The position numbers were made by a program, and so were the translations under genes. Below, in pieces: positions 43,422 through 52,322 of a stretch of DNA of 64,000 bases. The stretch is from Candidatus Poribacteria bacterium. GTDB lineage: Bacteria > Poribacteria > WGA-4E > JAJDTR01. The notes beneath the pieces are model-generated. The model was not told where the DNA came from. It was given only the letters and a program-made list of their open reading frames with translations, and ran no database searches. The DNA lies in NCBI GenBank assembly GCA_022827055.1, contig JAJDTR010000129.1:1-64000 (forward strand). The letters run 5' to 3'. The first letter of the stretch is position 1; each line of letters begins with the position of its first letter.

Positions 43422-44927
43422 ATGAGAGAGTTAACGAGACGTGAAAAAACGCTGTTAGGTATAGTTGGACTGGTTGGCCTCATAGTCATCCTTCTGAGGG
43501 TTCTTCCTACGGTTCTGCAAGGGTTGACAGGGAGCACGATCGCCGAAAAGCGTGAGCGACTTCAAACGGCGGAGAAATTAGTCTTGTTGGATAAACAGGC
43601 GAACCGAACTGACGAGAGTCTACGTGAACTGGTGGGCTTGCGAGGGCGGTTGATTTCGGACTCTTTGTTTGACGAAATCTCGCAAGTGCATAACGTACAG
43701 ACTCTCAACCGAACCCGTCAGGTTTCGGATTTGATAGCGATACATCCTGCTTTGGAAGGCAAAGCGGCGACGCTTTTCGCGTATAGGAACCAGCGCGGCA
43801 GTTTTGCCACACTGGAAGAATTGAAAACGATTCAAGGATCAATTTTTGAGGGCGAGCAGCCGCGGGTAGTTATTTCACAACGAATTTCGCAACTGGCAAG
43901 AAGATCCGGTCTCAAACCGGATTATCAGCTCAACATCAAACCCTCACCCGGCAAAAAGACTGAAAAAATCTCTCGTCAGGCAAAACGGAATTTCATTTTG
44001 TTCAGCTACATGAACGGACTGGAAGATGAACTTAGACGTCTCAAGGAACAAGCAGAACAAAAAGCGGAGCCGCCGCAGGGGCAGCTAGATGAAGAGAGTG
44101 AGTTGGAGCGTGCGATGTTCGAAGGATGGTTGGGAGATTATGACTCCGCCAAGTCGGACAACAGTGACAGTAAGGATGGGATGTCACAAGAAGCCGAACC
44201 GGCGAAGAACGAAGCTGCTGTCAACGCCGATTCTAATAGCAATTCATCCTCGGAAAGTGTTCCGCCCAGGGACCGAGATTTGTCAAAGGCTGAAGATCGA
44301 GTAATAAAGGAAAATCTAAGTTTCGCGCAGCTACCGGAGATTATTCCGATGGAATTGAGGGTACAACTGATCGAATTTATTCTCTCGTTTATTACCTCGG
44401 AGCTAAACGGGGCAACTGAATTCAAACGCGGTTTCTTCTCAGATCAGATTTCCCGAGTCGACGAAGGCTCGTCGCGCAAGTTTCTGGAGTTTGGACAGAA
44501 AACCCCCGGTGTCCAAGTTAGGCTCAGAGAGAATAGCGCTATGCTTGCGAAATTTGAAGATTTAATTAGTCGTTACGAAGTAACTCAGACGAATGATTCG
44601 GGTGAATCAACTGAAGATATTCTTGACTACGAAGAACAGATAATGGCTTTAACCGAATATGTCGATGATACCGAGCTCCAGATTAAAGAGCTTGAAAACT
44701 GGCTTACCGGCGTTTCTTTGACATACCAACCGGAATTGTACGGTGTTGATATGAAATTCATAAGCGGGGTAGGCACAGTGGTAAAGCTAATGGAATTGAT
44801 TGATGTCTCTACGAAATGGCTGTATGTCAGAAACCTTAAGATTGTCAACGACAAATCGGAGAAAAAAGAGGAGGAAGGAGGAACCAGGGTCAGTGTAGAG
44901 TTAACAATGATGGCAAGAATCCTATAA
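43422..44927 (+). CDS. gspM: GspM-like platform protein with helix-hairpin-helix-like insert
   Basis: 501 residues, much longer than usual GspM (about 160-180). One N-terminal membrane helix (LLGIVGLVGLIVILLRVLPT) after a short basic cytoplasmic start RELTRREK, then coiled coil. Residues about 95-150 contain VSDLIAIHPALEGKAATLFA then YRNQRGSFATLEELKTIQG, which looks like a ComEA/HhH unit. A charged acidic linker (about 210-290) and a second folded region follow, ending in WLYVRNLKIVND and VELTMMARIL, the PilO/GspM-like ending. Assigned by position between gspL and gspD and by topology. ATG 43422 is used; GTG 43413 is possible. Confidence 0.7.
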   Translation: MRELTRREKTLLGIVGLVGLIVILLRVLPTVLQGLTGSTIAEKRERLQTAEKLVLLDKQANRTDESLRELVGLRGRLISDSLFDEISQVHNVQTLNRTRQVSDLIAIHPALEGKAATLFAYRNQRGSFATLEELKTIQGSIFEGEQPRVVISQRISQLARRSGLKPDYQLNIKPSPGKKTEKISRQAKRNFILFSYMNGLEDELRRLKEQAEQKAEPPQGQLDEESELERAMFEGWLGDYDSAKSDNSDSKDGMSQEAEPAKNEAAVNADSNSNSSSESVPPRDRDLSKAEDRVIKENLSFAQLPEIIPMELRVQLIEFILSFITSELNGATEFKRGFFSDQISRVDEGSSRKFLEFGQKTPGVQVRLRENSAMLAKFEDLISRYEVTQTNDSGESTEDILDYEEQIMALTEYVDDTELQIKELENWLTGVSLTYQPELYGVDMKFISGVGTVVKLMELIDVSTKWLYVRNLKIVNDKSEKKEEEGGTRVSVELTMMARIL

Positions 44928-45032
44928 TAAATCTCGAGTAGGTTGGGAGCAACCGATTTCTCTTTGCTGGGAACAAGTTGCTTGGATTCAATGACTACCC
45001 CAAAGTTTTGGATAGAGGTGTGATAACCAATA

Positions 45033-47999
45033 ATGAATACATATTGTTATAAAATTGGCAGGCGGCAACCTAGTTATTCTGCCCTCTTACTTCTTATTGT
45101 GCTGGCTGCGAATTTGGCGATTGTCGGAAGGAACACGTTTGCGCAGAATGATGAAAAGGCTATGCGTGTATCGGAGCGCGACGAGGCGGGGAAAGCAATA
45201 CGGTTTGATTTCAACTTCATTAGCAAGGACCTTAGAGATCTAATTAGATTTTTGAGCCAAGAAACCGACTTGACATTTGTTGCCTCCGAAAATGAAATCA
45301 AGGACAAGAAGTTTGCATTGACGAACCTCAAAAATGTCACTATGGAAGAGATGTTAGAGGAGGTCAAAACCGTCTTGTCAACCTATAATCTGACAACAAT
45401 TCGCGACGGAAACACAGTGCTTATCACAACCTTCGAAAAAGCGGTGCAGATGAAGGTGCCGGTCAAACGAATTACTGCGGACGCGAGCCTTGTCGAAATG
45501 AGTGATGAGATTCAAACCTATATTATCCAGTTGGAAAATGCTGCGGCGTCGGAGTTGGTGGGTGTTCTCAAACCACTCTTGAACAAAGCGGCGAATATAT
45601 TCGCTGATTCGAATAGCAATTCATTGGTAATTACAGACGTCGCTTCCAACGTGCGCCGAATTACAACTATCTTACAGGTTGCCGATGAGGCGCCGGAAAT
45701 GCCGCTCAAGGTGGAAATTGTCCATCTAGAGAATGCTTCCGCATCCTCGCTTGCAGCAACCTTAAATCAAGTGTTCCAAGATGAGACGCAGATCGCAAAT
45801 GTGCTCAAAACTATCGGATCTTCCAAGCAGCCTGAAGAGATGCACAAGATGCTTGAGAAGGCGAAGGAGGACGGTGTAGGCATCGACATGCTCCGAGGAC
45901 GAATCTACATTGCTGCCGACGAAAGTTCGAATTCGTTAGTTATCAAGGCTTCCGAATCCAATCTGGTAGCATTGAAAGACGTCATCCGTCAGCTTGACAC
46001 AGCGCCCAGTATTCAGACGGAAATAAGGGTATTCCGATTGAACCTCGCAATAGCCGAGGATGTCGCACAGACGCTTGAGGAGGTAATTACCGGACAGAGC
46101 GCGGGCAGGCGGCCTGGTGGCGGGGCGCAATGGTGGCAACAGCGCGAATGGGATCGACGCAAGCGAGAGGTACAGCGAGAACGACGTGGGCAGGAATATC
46201 AAGGCATTATCGGAACTGTAAACATCTCATCCAATGACCGCCTAAATGCCGTGGTTGTTTCTACGGACCCGCGGAATATTCCATTGATAGAAAAACTCAT
46301 AAAGGAACTCGATCAAGCCGACCCACAAGAGGAGGTCCGGATCTTTTTCCTGAAGTTCGCGGATGCTCAGACGCTTTCCGATAATCTGGTAGATTTGTTT
46401 GAAGGGGGAACTTCCGGCAGAGACCGGAATAGACCGTGGTGGGATCGACGGGAACAGCGCCAATCACAGGATAGTAACGTCGGTGTTCAGGGTGAAGTAC
46501 ACCTCGTGCCGGACTCTCGGTTAAACGCACTTTTGGTTTCGACCGCCTCGCAGAATTTTACGACCATTGAAAATCTTGTGAATCGGCTGGATGTAAACAT
46601 GCCGGATCAGGAATGGGGTACAAAGGTCTATTCGTTGAAATACGCGGATGCCGAGAATGTGTCCAACATAATCAACAATGTCTATCAAGGTGCTAATAAT
46701 AGTGGTTTCTTTTTTTTCCTGCCCCAGCGAAATCGGAGCGAAGGTTCGCTGGCGGGAAACGTGACAGCGGAACCTTACATCACTCTAAATGCGGTGGTTG
46801 TCACGACTGCTACGCAACGCAACTTTGAATTGATTACGGAGTTTATTCAGGAACTTGATGTGCCGACCCCTGAAGGACAGAGAGAGATAACGCGATTGAT
46901 TCGGTTGGAGTACGCCAGTGCAGAGGAGACCGCGGACCTGCTGGAGAGCATTTGGGGTGAAGGAGAAGATGGCGGATCGGACTTCAGTTTTAGACGTTTC
47001 TTTGCGTCGGGCGGACGCCTTGAGCAGAAAGATATCAATTCACTACGCGGTCAGGTAGAGATTGGAGCGGACATTCAGACCAATTCGCTCCTTGTGAGAA
47101 CTGCACAGCGGTATATGCCGCAGGTTCAAGCCATGATTGAGCAACTCGATTTTGTACGCGGGCAGGTGTGGATTGACATTCAGATTCTTGAGGTAACGCT
47201 AGATGAAAGCACAAAACTCGGCATTGAGTTAACGGCACAGGAGAACAAGCTTTTTGGTGAGCAGCTCCGCAGCGGAAATCCCTTGGTTGGGAGCGTCGAC
47301 ACGCAGTTAGGATTGGATCAGGAGATTAGCGGATTCACGTACAGCATTGCAACGAAGGAGTACATGGGGTTGCTTCACACGCTTATGCGTGAGAACAAAG
47401 TGAAGACATTGTCAACTCCTTCGCTGCTGACGCGCGATAACCAGCAAGCCACGTGGAGTCGTGGACGTACGATTCCATACTTGCAGAGCGTGGATACGAC
47501 CAGCCTTCTCGGGGAGGGCGTGAATCAACCTTTATTCAACTACGACTTCATCACTCCGCCTGTTGGCATAAACATTACGATTACGCCGCACATTGCGAGA
47601 TCACGAGAGGGATCCGACGGCAAACGTACCATCGGTCTTGATATTGAACAGATTCAGGCAAGCAATTTCATCGAGTTCACCGATTTTAACGCGCCTATTA
47701 CCGAAGACAGTTCAATCAGCGCTTACATTGATGTCGAAGATGGACAGCAGATTGTAGTGGGCGGGATGATTAAGTCCAAACAACAGGAAATCGAGAGCAA
47801 GGTACCCATTCTCGGAGATATTCCGTTCATCGGGCGTATTTTCAAGCGAACAGAAAAGGTTTCGGAGAATTCCGAAATTGTTATTATTATCACGCCGCAC
47901 ATCGTAGATATCAAGAATCCCGAGGATTTGGAGAAGTTACAGAAAGAGGCCGACAATTGGCGCTCGAATAATGGCCAAGAGAAGTCGCCTCAGGACTAA
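45033..47999 (+). CDS. gspD: T2SS secretin GspD with six N1-like repeats
   Basis: 988 residues; GspD is usually 650-750. A signal peptide (LLLLIVLAANLAIVGRNTFA) precedes an N0 domain (FDFNFISKDLRDLIRFLSQE). Six N1/KH-like repeats follow, each with an N-x-L/V-V-x-x core, starting near residues 193 (NSLVITDVASNVRRI), 297 (NSLVIKASESNLVAL), 400 (NAVVVSTDPRNIPLI), 493 (NALLVSTASQNFTTI), 582 (NAVVVTTATQRNFEL) and 680 (NSLLVRTAQRYMPQV). The secretin domain (about 720-975) ends VPILGDIPFIGRIFKRTEKV and IVIIITPHIVD. Long Arg/Gln/Trp-rich loops interrupt repeats 2-4. It forms the outer-membrane channel. No gspC or gspS is adjacent. Confidence 0.95.
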   Translation: MNTYCYKIGRRQPSYSALLLLIVLAANLAIVGRNTFAQNDEKAMRVSERDEAGKAIRFDFNFISKDLRDLIRFLSQETDLTFVASENEIKDKKFALTNLKNVTMEEMLEEVKTVLSTYNLTTIRDGNTVLITTFEKAVQMKVPVKRITADASLVEMSDEIQTYIIQLENAAASELVGVLKPLLNKAANIFADSNSNSLVITDVASNVRRITTILQVADEAPEMPLKVEIVHLENASASSLAATLNQVFQDETQIANVLKTIGSSKQPEEMHKMLEKAKEDGVGIDMLRGRIYIAADESSNSLVIKASESNLVALKDVIRQLDTAPSIQTEIRVFRLNLAIAEDVAQTLEEVITGQSAGRRPGGGAQWWQQREWDRRKREVQRERRGQEYQGIIGTVNISSNDRLNAVVVSTDPRNIPLIEKLIKELDQADPQEEVRIFFLKFADAQTLSDNLVDLFEGGTSGRDRNRPWWDRREQRQSQDSNVGVQGEVHLVPDSRLNALLVSTASQNFTTIENLVNRLDVNMPDQEWGTKVYSLKYADAENVSNIINNVYQGANNSGFFFFLPQRNRSEGSLAGNVTAEPYITLNAVVVTTATQRNFELITEFIQELDVPTPEGQREITRLIRLEYASAEETADLLESIWGEGEDGGSDFSFRRFFASGGRLEQKDINSLRGQVEIGADIQTNSLLVRTAQRYMPQVQAMIEQLDFVRGQVWIDIQILEVTLDESTKLGIELTAQENKLFGEQLRSGNPLVGSVDTQLGLDQEISGFTYSIATKEYMGLLHTLMRENKVKTLSTPSLLTRDNQQATWSRGRTIPYLQSVDTTSLLGEGVNQPLFNYDFITPPVGINITITPHIARSREGSDGKRTIGLDIEQIQASNFIEFTDFNAPITEDSSISAYIDVEDGQQIVVGGMIKSKQQEIESKVPILGDIPFIGRIFKRTEKVSENSEIVIIITPHIVDIKNPEDLEKLQKEADNWRSNNGQEKSPQD

Positions 48000-48049
48000 T
48001 AAACACCATTCAATATCTCAGCGCCAAAGGTGTAAAAATGTCTGAAAGA

Positions 48050-48069
48050 ATGTCCAGACGGCCGGACAT
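48050..48069. terminator. Possible bidirectional terminator hairpin
   Basis: ATGTCC-agacggcc-GGACAT, a perfect 6-bp stem between the convergent gspD and the small membrane-protein gene. There is no T tract on either side, so termination is inferred from position only. Confidence 0.35.
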
Positions 48070-48112
48070 GCGTGTTAAATACGCTTGACTTTGTTACGCG
48101 AGGTGATAACTC

Positions 48113-48523
48113 CTACGCTCTGCCTGTTAATTTTGTGCCGATCCATGCCATAGGCATGTAGGCTCCCACTATGTCGACGACAATAAACCAAGTCGGAGAC
48201 GGCAACATGAATGCAACGGAAATTCCCCCCAATAGGAATAGCACGCCAATCACCAATCCCACTATCAGCTTGTAACTGGCGGATATAATTACGGCGACGT
48301 AGGCGCCTACCACGGTTCCTAGGGCATGCGCCAAGAATGGAACGATGAAGTGTTTGAATTCATAGAGATGTATAGAGGCCTTTATGGATTCGATGTCGTT
48401 CACATCAACGCCCGCAGGCGGTGGGATTATATGGGGACTCGCCATGACTAGTCCCATATTTACAGCGCTGCCTGCCATGAAACCTACGATGACGGCAAGT
48501 ACGTTTCTGATTATTGGATTCAC
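48113..48523 (-). CDS. Small polytopic membrane protein, hypothetical
   Basis: 136 residues with about four hydrophobic helices (NVLAVIVGFMAGSAVNMGLV, FIVPFLAHALGTVVGAYVAV, LIVGLVIGVLFLLGGISVAF, WFIVVDIVGAYMPMAWIG). The pattern of Gly/Ala-rich helices with a GFMAGSAVNM start occurs in small uncharacterised inner-membrane proteins. No catalytic motif. Alone on the minus strand, convergent with gspD. The ATG at 48523 is preceded by GGTGAGT. Confidence 0.75.
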   Translation of the reverse strand: MNPIIRNVLAVIVGFMAGSAVNMGLVMASPHIIPPPAGVDVNDIESIKASIHLYEFKHFIVPFLAHALGTVVGAYVAVIISASYKLIVGLVIGVLFLLGGISVAFMLPSPTWFIVVDIVGAYMPMAWIGTKLTGRA

Positions 48524-48773
48524 AACTCACCTCACGGTTTTAGTAGTACAGGATTTGCTTACCTAGGTCCATTCTAAGAACGCAGGTTAAGAAATTCGTG
48601 GTCTTAATCTTTGGTCGTTTTTGCATCAACTGAAAATGCCTATAGTTTTCGCAACCCACTTTTGAGATAAGCGAAAGCCATTTTAACCAGTTCTCGCCGT
48701 GCCGTCAACATTAACCCTATTTTTCCAAACCTACACCGCATAGGCGTAAGGCGATATTGGCTCTTCCAAATGC

Positions 48774-49859
48774 TTAGAGCTGTTTCAATCTGTGTCTTGC
48801 TTTCAATTGCCGCCATAGGTTTACGTTAGCACTAAACAAGAAGCCGAATCCGATCAATCCTCCGGTTAGACCGGCAAGTATATACTCAGTCAACGCGACT
48901 CCGTACCCCGCCCCGCCGATCAGGAGGGTGGCAATGATAAAATCCTGAATGGAGTGCTTTCGCGCGCGCCCTCTCACGATATGCAAGTTTTTCAGTCTCC
49001 GTTGTCTGATATACTTCAAGATTAGCTCTAGCGAAACCTGGGGCGCATGACGCTGTATTTCTTCCGGGGTTGGATTCATTGCACATCGGAATCCGATGTT
49101 TTTTGCTGCATAGTCTTGAGGTGCGTGGAGCCGGTTTGCGCATCGGAAATATTGTTCCGCGGTGTGATCTCGAACTTCAAGCCAAGAACCGCCTCGCAGA
49201 ACCTTTTGCTTTGCACCATACTCGCGTTCGCGGTGCCGGTTTTCATTATATGGTCTGTACCAATCTGCCGTCCATTCCCATACATTACCCGCCATGTCAT
49301 GTGTGCCGTAGGGACTTGACACTCTCGGTCGACTGCCGACAGGGGTGAGACGATCTGTGAGTAATTGTGCAATGAGACTGTTGTTTGTGCTTTCTTTAAC
49401 GCCGTGCGTCTCGTTTGCAGAGTTTGACAATTCAAAATCATCCCCCCATGGGTAAATGCGACCATCGACACCTCTAGCGGCTTTTTCCCACTCCGCCTCG
49501 GTAGGCAGTCGTTTTCCCGCCCACTGCGCATAAGCTGCGGCATCATGCCAATTGACGCCAACGACCGGCAGGTCTGCCTCTTCATGCCGTAATCTTGCGC
49601 CATGCCAATGAGCCGGGGAAGGATAATCGGTCGATTGAATGAAGCGCTCGTATTCCGCATTCGTCACGGGGAAGCGATCAATATAGTATGGTGCGAGATT
49701 TACAGCGTGGATTGGAGATTCGTCCAGTTTGGCATGTTTTGATTGCTCAAGGGCGGAGCCGTAAAATGGTTCAATGTCTGTGCCCATTATAAACGCTCCG
49801 GGCGGGATGAAGATAGCTTCGGTGTCGCGAGTGGAAGAATCGTCATGCGTCCGGCTCAT
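48774..49859 (-). CDS. Formylglycine-generating-enzyme (FGE-sulfatase) family protein with C-terminal membrane tail
   Basis: 361 residues. An FGE/SUMF1 C-type-lectin fold about 15-265: AIFIPPGAFIMGTD, YYIDRFPVTNAEYERFI, PVVGVNWHDAAAYAQWAGKR, LPTEAEWEKAARG, YPWGDDF, MAGNVWEWTADWY, VLRGGSWLEV and NIGFRCA. The Cys pair used by true formylglycine-generating enzymes is not evident in the C-terminal RGGSW...FRCA region (FRCANRLHAP and FRCAMN each have one), so a sulfatase-activating role is uncertain; many relatives are non-enzymatic or have other roles. The last 60 residues carry two hydrophobic stretches. The start is ATG 49859, which overlaps the upstream stop as ATGA; ATG 49874 is possible. Confidence 0.86.
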   Translation of the reverse strand: MSRTHDDSSTRDTEAIFIPPGAFIMGTDIEPFYGSALEQSKHAKLDESPIHAVNLAPYYIDRFPVTNAEYERFIQSTDYPSPAHWHGARLRHEEADLPVVGVNWHDAAAYAQWAGKRLPTEAEWEKAARGVDGRIYPWGDDFELSNSANETHGVKESTNNSLIAQLLTDRLTPVGSRPRVSSPYGTHDMAGNVWEWTADWYRPYNENRHREREYGAKQKVLRGGSWLEVRDHTAEQYFRCANRLHAPQDYAAKNIGFRCAMNPTPEEIQRHAPQVSLELILKYIRQRRLKNLHIVRGRARKHSIQDFIIATLLIGGAGYGVALTEYILAGLTGGLIGFGFLFSANVNLWRQLKARHRLKQL

Positions 49860-50656
49860 CGTCGATACGTCCATTCAGATGTGGAATACTTGGATTGTGC
49901 CAAGGATCTGACCGCCTCTAATTCCTCGGTCGAAAGGGCGGAAGTGTCCAATTGAGTACTCGGTACTTCTTTGAAACCGGTGATAACTGCGTCTTCAATC
50001 TCTCTACGATTCTTAGGGTAGAGCCGCCTAAGGTTAATCGACGTTGATTTTTCGGATAGAGTTTGTTGGTAGTCGGGGAATTTCGACGCGAGCGAAAGAA
50101 TCTCAGCGGGGGGCATATTCAGTGCGATGTAGCCTTGATAAACAGCACCAACTCGGTTGCGACGCTGTGATACTCCGGCAATTTTCTTTCCGTCAAGCAT
50201 GACATCATGCATCGCCGGATTAGCAAGGCAGGTGTTTGGTCCAACCTCCGATCCCCGAGACTTGCCCCCCTGTAGTGCGGCGGGTACGCCAATCCGATGA
50301 AACCCATCAAGCAGACGGTTAGCAATCCAACAGTAAGATTCGGAGATATCGCCGGGAATCACTCCAGTACCATGGGGAACTACAATTGAATAGGTCACAT
50401 CCCAACCGTGAACAACTATGCCACCGCCGGTCATCCGGCGAACAAGTTCGACACCATGGGCTTCGCATCGTTTTACGTCAATTTCAGTCGAAATCTTTTG
50501 AAAATATCCGAAACTGAATGCGGGTTGGGACCAGTCATAGAGTCGCAACGTTGGTTGAGGACAATCTTCTTGTCGTAGCAAAATTACCTCGTCAATCGCC
50601 ATGTTTGTAGCAGCATCATGCTTCCCTGTTTTGAGCAGTCGCCAATTGGCATTCAT
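49856..50656 (-). CDS. Lipoate-protein ligase A / octanoyltransferase (LplA/LipM family)
   Basis: 266 residues. BPL/LplA/LipB fold: NWRLLKTGKHDAATNMAIDE, RLYDWSQPAFSFGYFQ, LVRRMTGGGIVVHGWDVTYS, then NTCLANPAMHDVMLDGKKIA with conserved Lys158 (GKKIAGVSQRR). Cys143 sits where LipM-type octanoyltransferases have their catalytic Cys, so the protein may transfer octanoate from acyl carrier protein rather than use free lipoate. Start ATG 50656: the strong promoter at 50716-50744 rules out the longest frame (ATG 50716); ATG 50689 remains possible. It forms a two-gene operon with the FGE-family gene. Confidence 0.87.
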   Translation of the reverse strand: MNANWRLLKTGKHDAATNMAIDEVILLRQEDCPQPTLRLYDWSQPAFSFGYFQKISTEIDVKRCEAHGVELVRRMTGGGIVVHGWDVTYSIVVPHGTGVIPGDISESYCWIANRLLDGFHRIGVPAALQGGKSRGSEVGPNTCLANPAMHDVMLDGKKIAGVSQRRNRVGAVYQGYIALNMPPAEILSLASKFPDYQQTLSEKSTSINLRRLYPKNRREIEDAVITGFKEVPSTQLDTSALSTEELEAVRSLAQSKYSTSEWTYRR

Positions 50657-50715
50657 ATCGTGTTCGACTCCCACAACGTCGTAATTCATACATATCCGAA
50701 GGATTCTGATTCTCA

Positions 50716-50744
50716 ATTGTATGATTCGTCAAAGTGTCTGTCAA
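50716..50744 (-). promoter_or_regulatory. Sigma-70 promoter of the lipoate ligase operon
   Basis: On the minus strand, TTGACA (50739-50744, consensus) and TACAAT (50716-50721) with a 17-base spacer. Transcription would start near 50709, so translation must begin at 50689 or 50656. Confidence 0.75.
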
Positions 50745-50968
50745 GCGATTGTTCACAGAACGAACCTTGTTTTTTGGCTTTATTCCAGATTTTCATTGTT
50801 GTACAATACGAAAATAGCGGTCATCTAATAAAACACGAGAGATACTGAATTCATCGGTGTGATTAAACTTTGAAGTGCCGCATCCTGCAAACTGAACGAC
50901 GAATCGGATTGCCAATTCTTCAACCGCCCGGCTCCATAGCCACGGATGGACAATATTAAGGGGAAAAA

Positions 50969-52204
50969 ATGAATGTCGAGCAACTAAAAGGAAAAACTGT
51001 TGGCGCAGCTGTTTCGGGTGGACTTGATAGCTGCACGATTACGAGATGGTTAGTCGATCATGGTGTTAACGTAGTGTGTTTTACCGCTGATCTTTGCCAA
51101 CCGGATGAAAAGAACGTTAACGAAATACGTGAGCGGATGCTGGCATCCGGCGCACAAGAATCTGTAATAGTCGATGCCAAGGATGCGCTGGCAATGGCTG
51201 GAGTGAAGGTCATCCAGTGCCAAGCCATGTACGAGGGCGACTATTGGAATACAACCGGAATTGCGCGCCATATCACGGTGAAAACCTTGCTACCGGAGAT
51301 GCGCAAACGCAGCATAACTATTCTCGGGCATGGATGCACCGGCAGAGGCAACGATCAGGTACGATTTCAACTCGCGGCGAACATGCTCGATCCCGAAGTT
51401 TCGGTGTATGCGCCTTGGCGAGATCCGGCTTTCTTGGATGAATTTGGCGGTAGGAAGGAGATGATTGATTTCTGCAATGCACGAGGGCTTCCCGTTACTG
51501 CTACGCACGAAAAACCCTATTCTACCGATGCGAATCTACTTGGCTTAACGCACGAAGCTGGAATGTTGGAATCGCTTAAAACGCCTGCCAAGTTTATCAC
51601 ACCCGGAATGGGAATTCACCCCGAAGATGCGCCAGACGAAGTTGAGTATTTTACCGTAGCCTTTTCTGGAGGGATTCCTGTGGAGATTAACGGGAGTCCA
51701 ACCACGCCGCTTCAGGCTATACTGGAAGCGAACCGAATCGGAGGCAGAAACGGAGTAGGTGTAGGCATCCACACGGTCGAGAATCGATTTGTGGGGATAA
51801 AGAGCCGAGGGGTTTATGAGTCGCCCGGAATGGAGTTGCTCGGAAGGTGCTACGAATATCTGCTTCAACTTATTTTAGATAGACGCGCGCGACGCGTGTT
51901 TAATCAGGTATCGGATACAGTTGCGGAGCAGATTTATCAAGGCTATTGGTTTGATCCCGCTACGCAATCGTTGCTTGGATCAATTGAACCGTTCACCCGG
52001 TTGGCTCAAGGAACCATTACGGTTGGACTGTATAAAGGCAATGTTTCATTCCACGCGGCGGGCGGAGTTCCACACTCAATCTACTCCGAGGAGACGGCTT
52101 CAATGGAGGCGGTTGGCGATTTTGATCATACCGACTCTGAAGGATTTGTGTCGGTGCTGGGCGTTGGCGCCAGAGCCTTGGCTGTGGAGGGGCAAATTAA
52201 GTAG
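50969..52204 (+). CDS. argG: Argininosuccinate synthase
   Basis: 411 residues. It joins citrulline and aspartate with ATP (arginine synthesis). PP-loop AAVSGGLDSCTITRWL (14-29), then VVCFTADLCQPDEKNVNEIR, TILGHGCTGRGNDQVRF, PWRDPAFLDEFGGRKEMIDF and TEKPYST-like HEKPYSTDANLLG, IHTVENRFVGIKSRGVYESP. All sites line up with ArgG. GGGG lies before the ATG. No argH follows; the gene appears monocistronic, ending at a palindrome shared with the convergent gene. Confidence 0.95.
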   Translation: MNVEQLKGKTVGAAVSGGLDSCTITRWLVDHGVNVVCFTADLCQPDEKNVNEIRERMLASGAQESVIVDAKDALAMAGVKVIQCQAMYEGDYWNTTGIARHITVKTLLPEMRKRSITILGHGCTGRGNDQVRFQLAANMLDPEVSVYAPWRDPAFLDEFGGRKEMIDFCNARGLPVTATHEKPYSTDANLLGLTHEAGMLESLKTPAKFITPGMGIHPEDAPDEVEYFTVAFSGGIPVEINGSPTTPLQAILEANRIGGRNGVGVGIHTVENRFVGIKSRGVYESPGMELLGRCYEYLLQLILDRRARRVFNQVSDTVAEQIYQGYWFDPATQSLLGSIEPFTRLAQGTITVGLYKGNVSFHAAGGVPHSIYSEETASMEAVGDFDHTDSEGFVSVLGVGARALAVEGQIK

Positions 52205-52231
52205 AATCGGATTGGCGAAGTTCAGTTTGTA

Positions 52232-52291
52232 GTAGGCACGCTCCACCGTAGTGAAACTGCACGATGGTTTCGGATTATGGAGCGTGCCTAC
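52232..52291. repeat. 14-bp perfect inverted repeat between convergent genes
   Basis: GTAGGCACGCTCCA (52232-52245) and TGGAGCGTGCCTAC (52278-52291) are exact inverted copies with a 32-base loop. It lies 27 bases after argG and 31 bases before the end of the Rieske-ThDP gene. It could act as a bidirectional terminator-like structure, but the long arms and the resemblance of TGGAGCGTGC to the palindrome at 34237 suggest a dispersed element. Confidence 0.8.
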
Positions 52292-52322
52292 AACTTTCCT
52301 CGACTACCATTGATTGGCGAGT

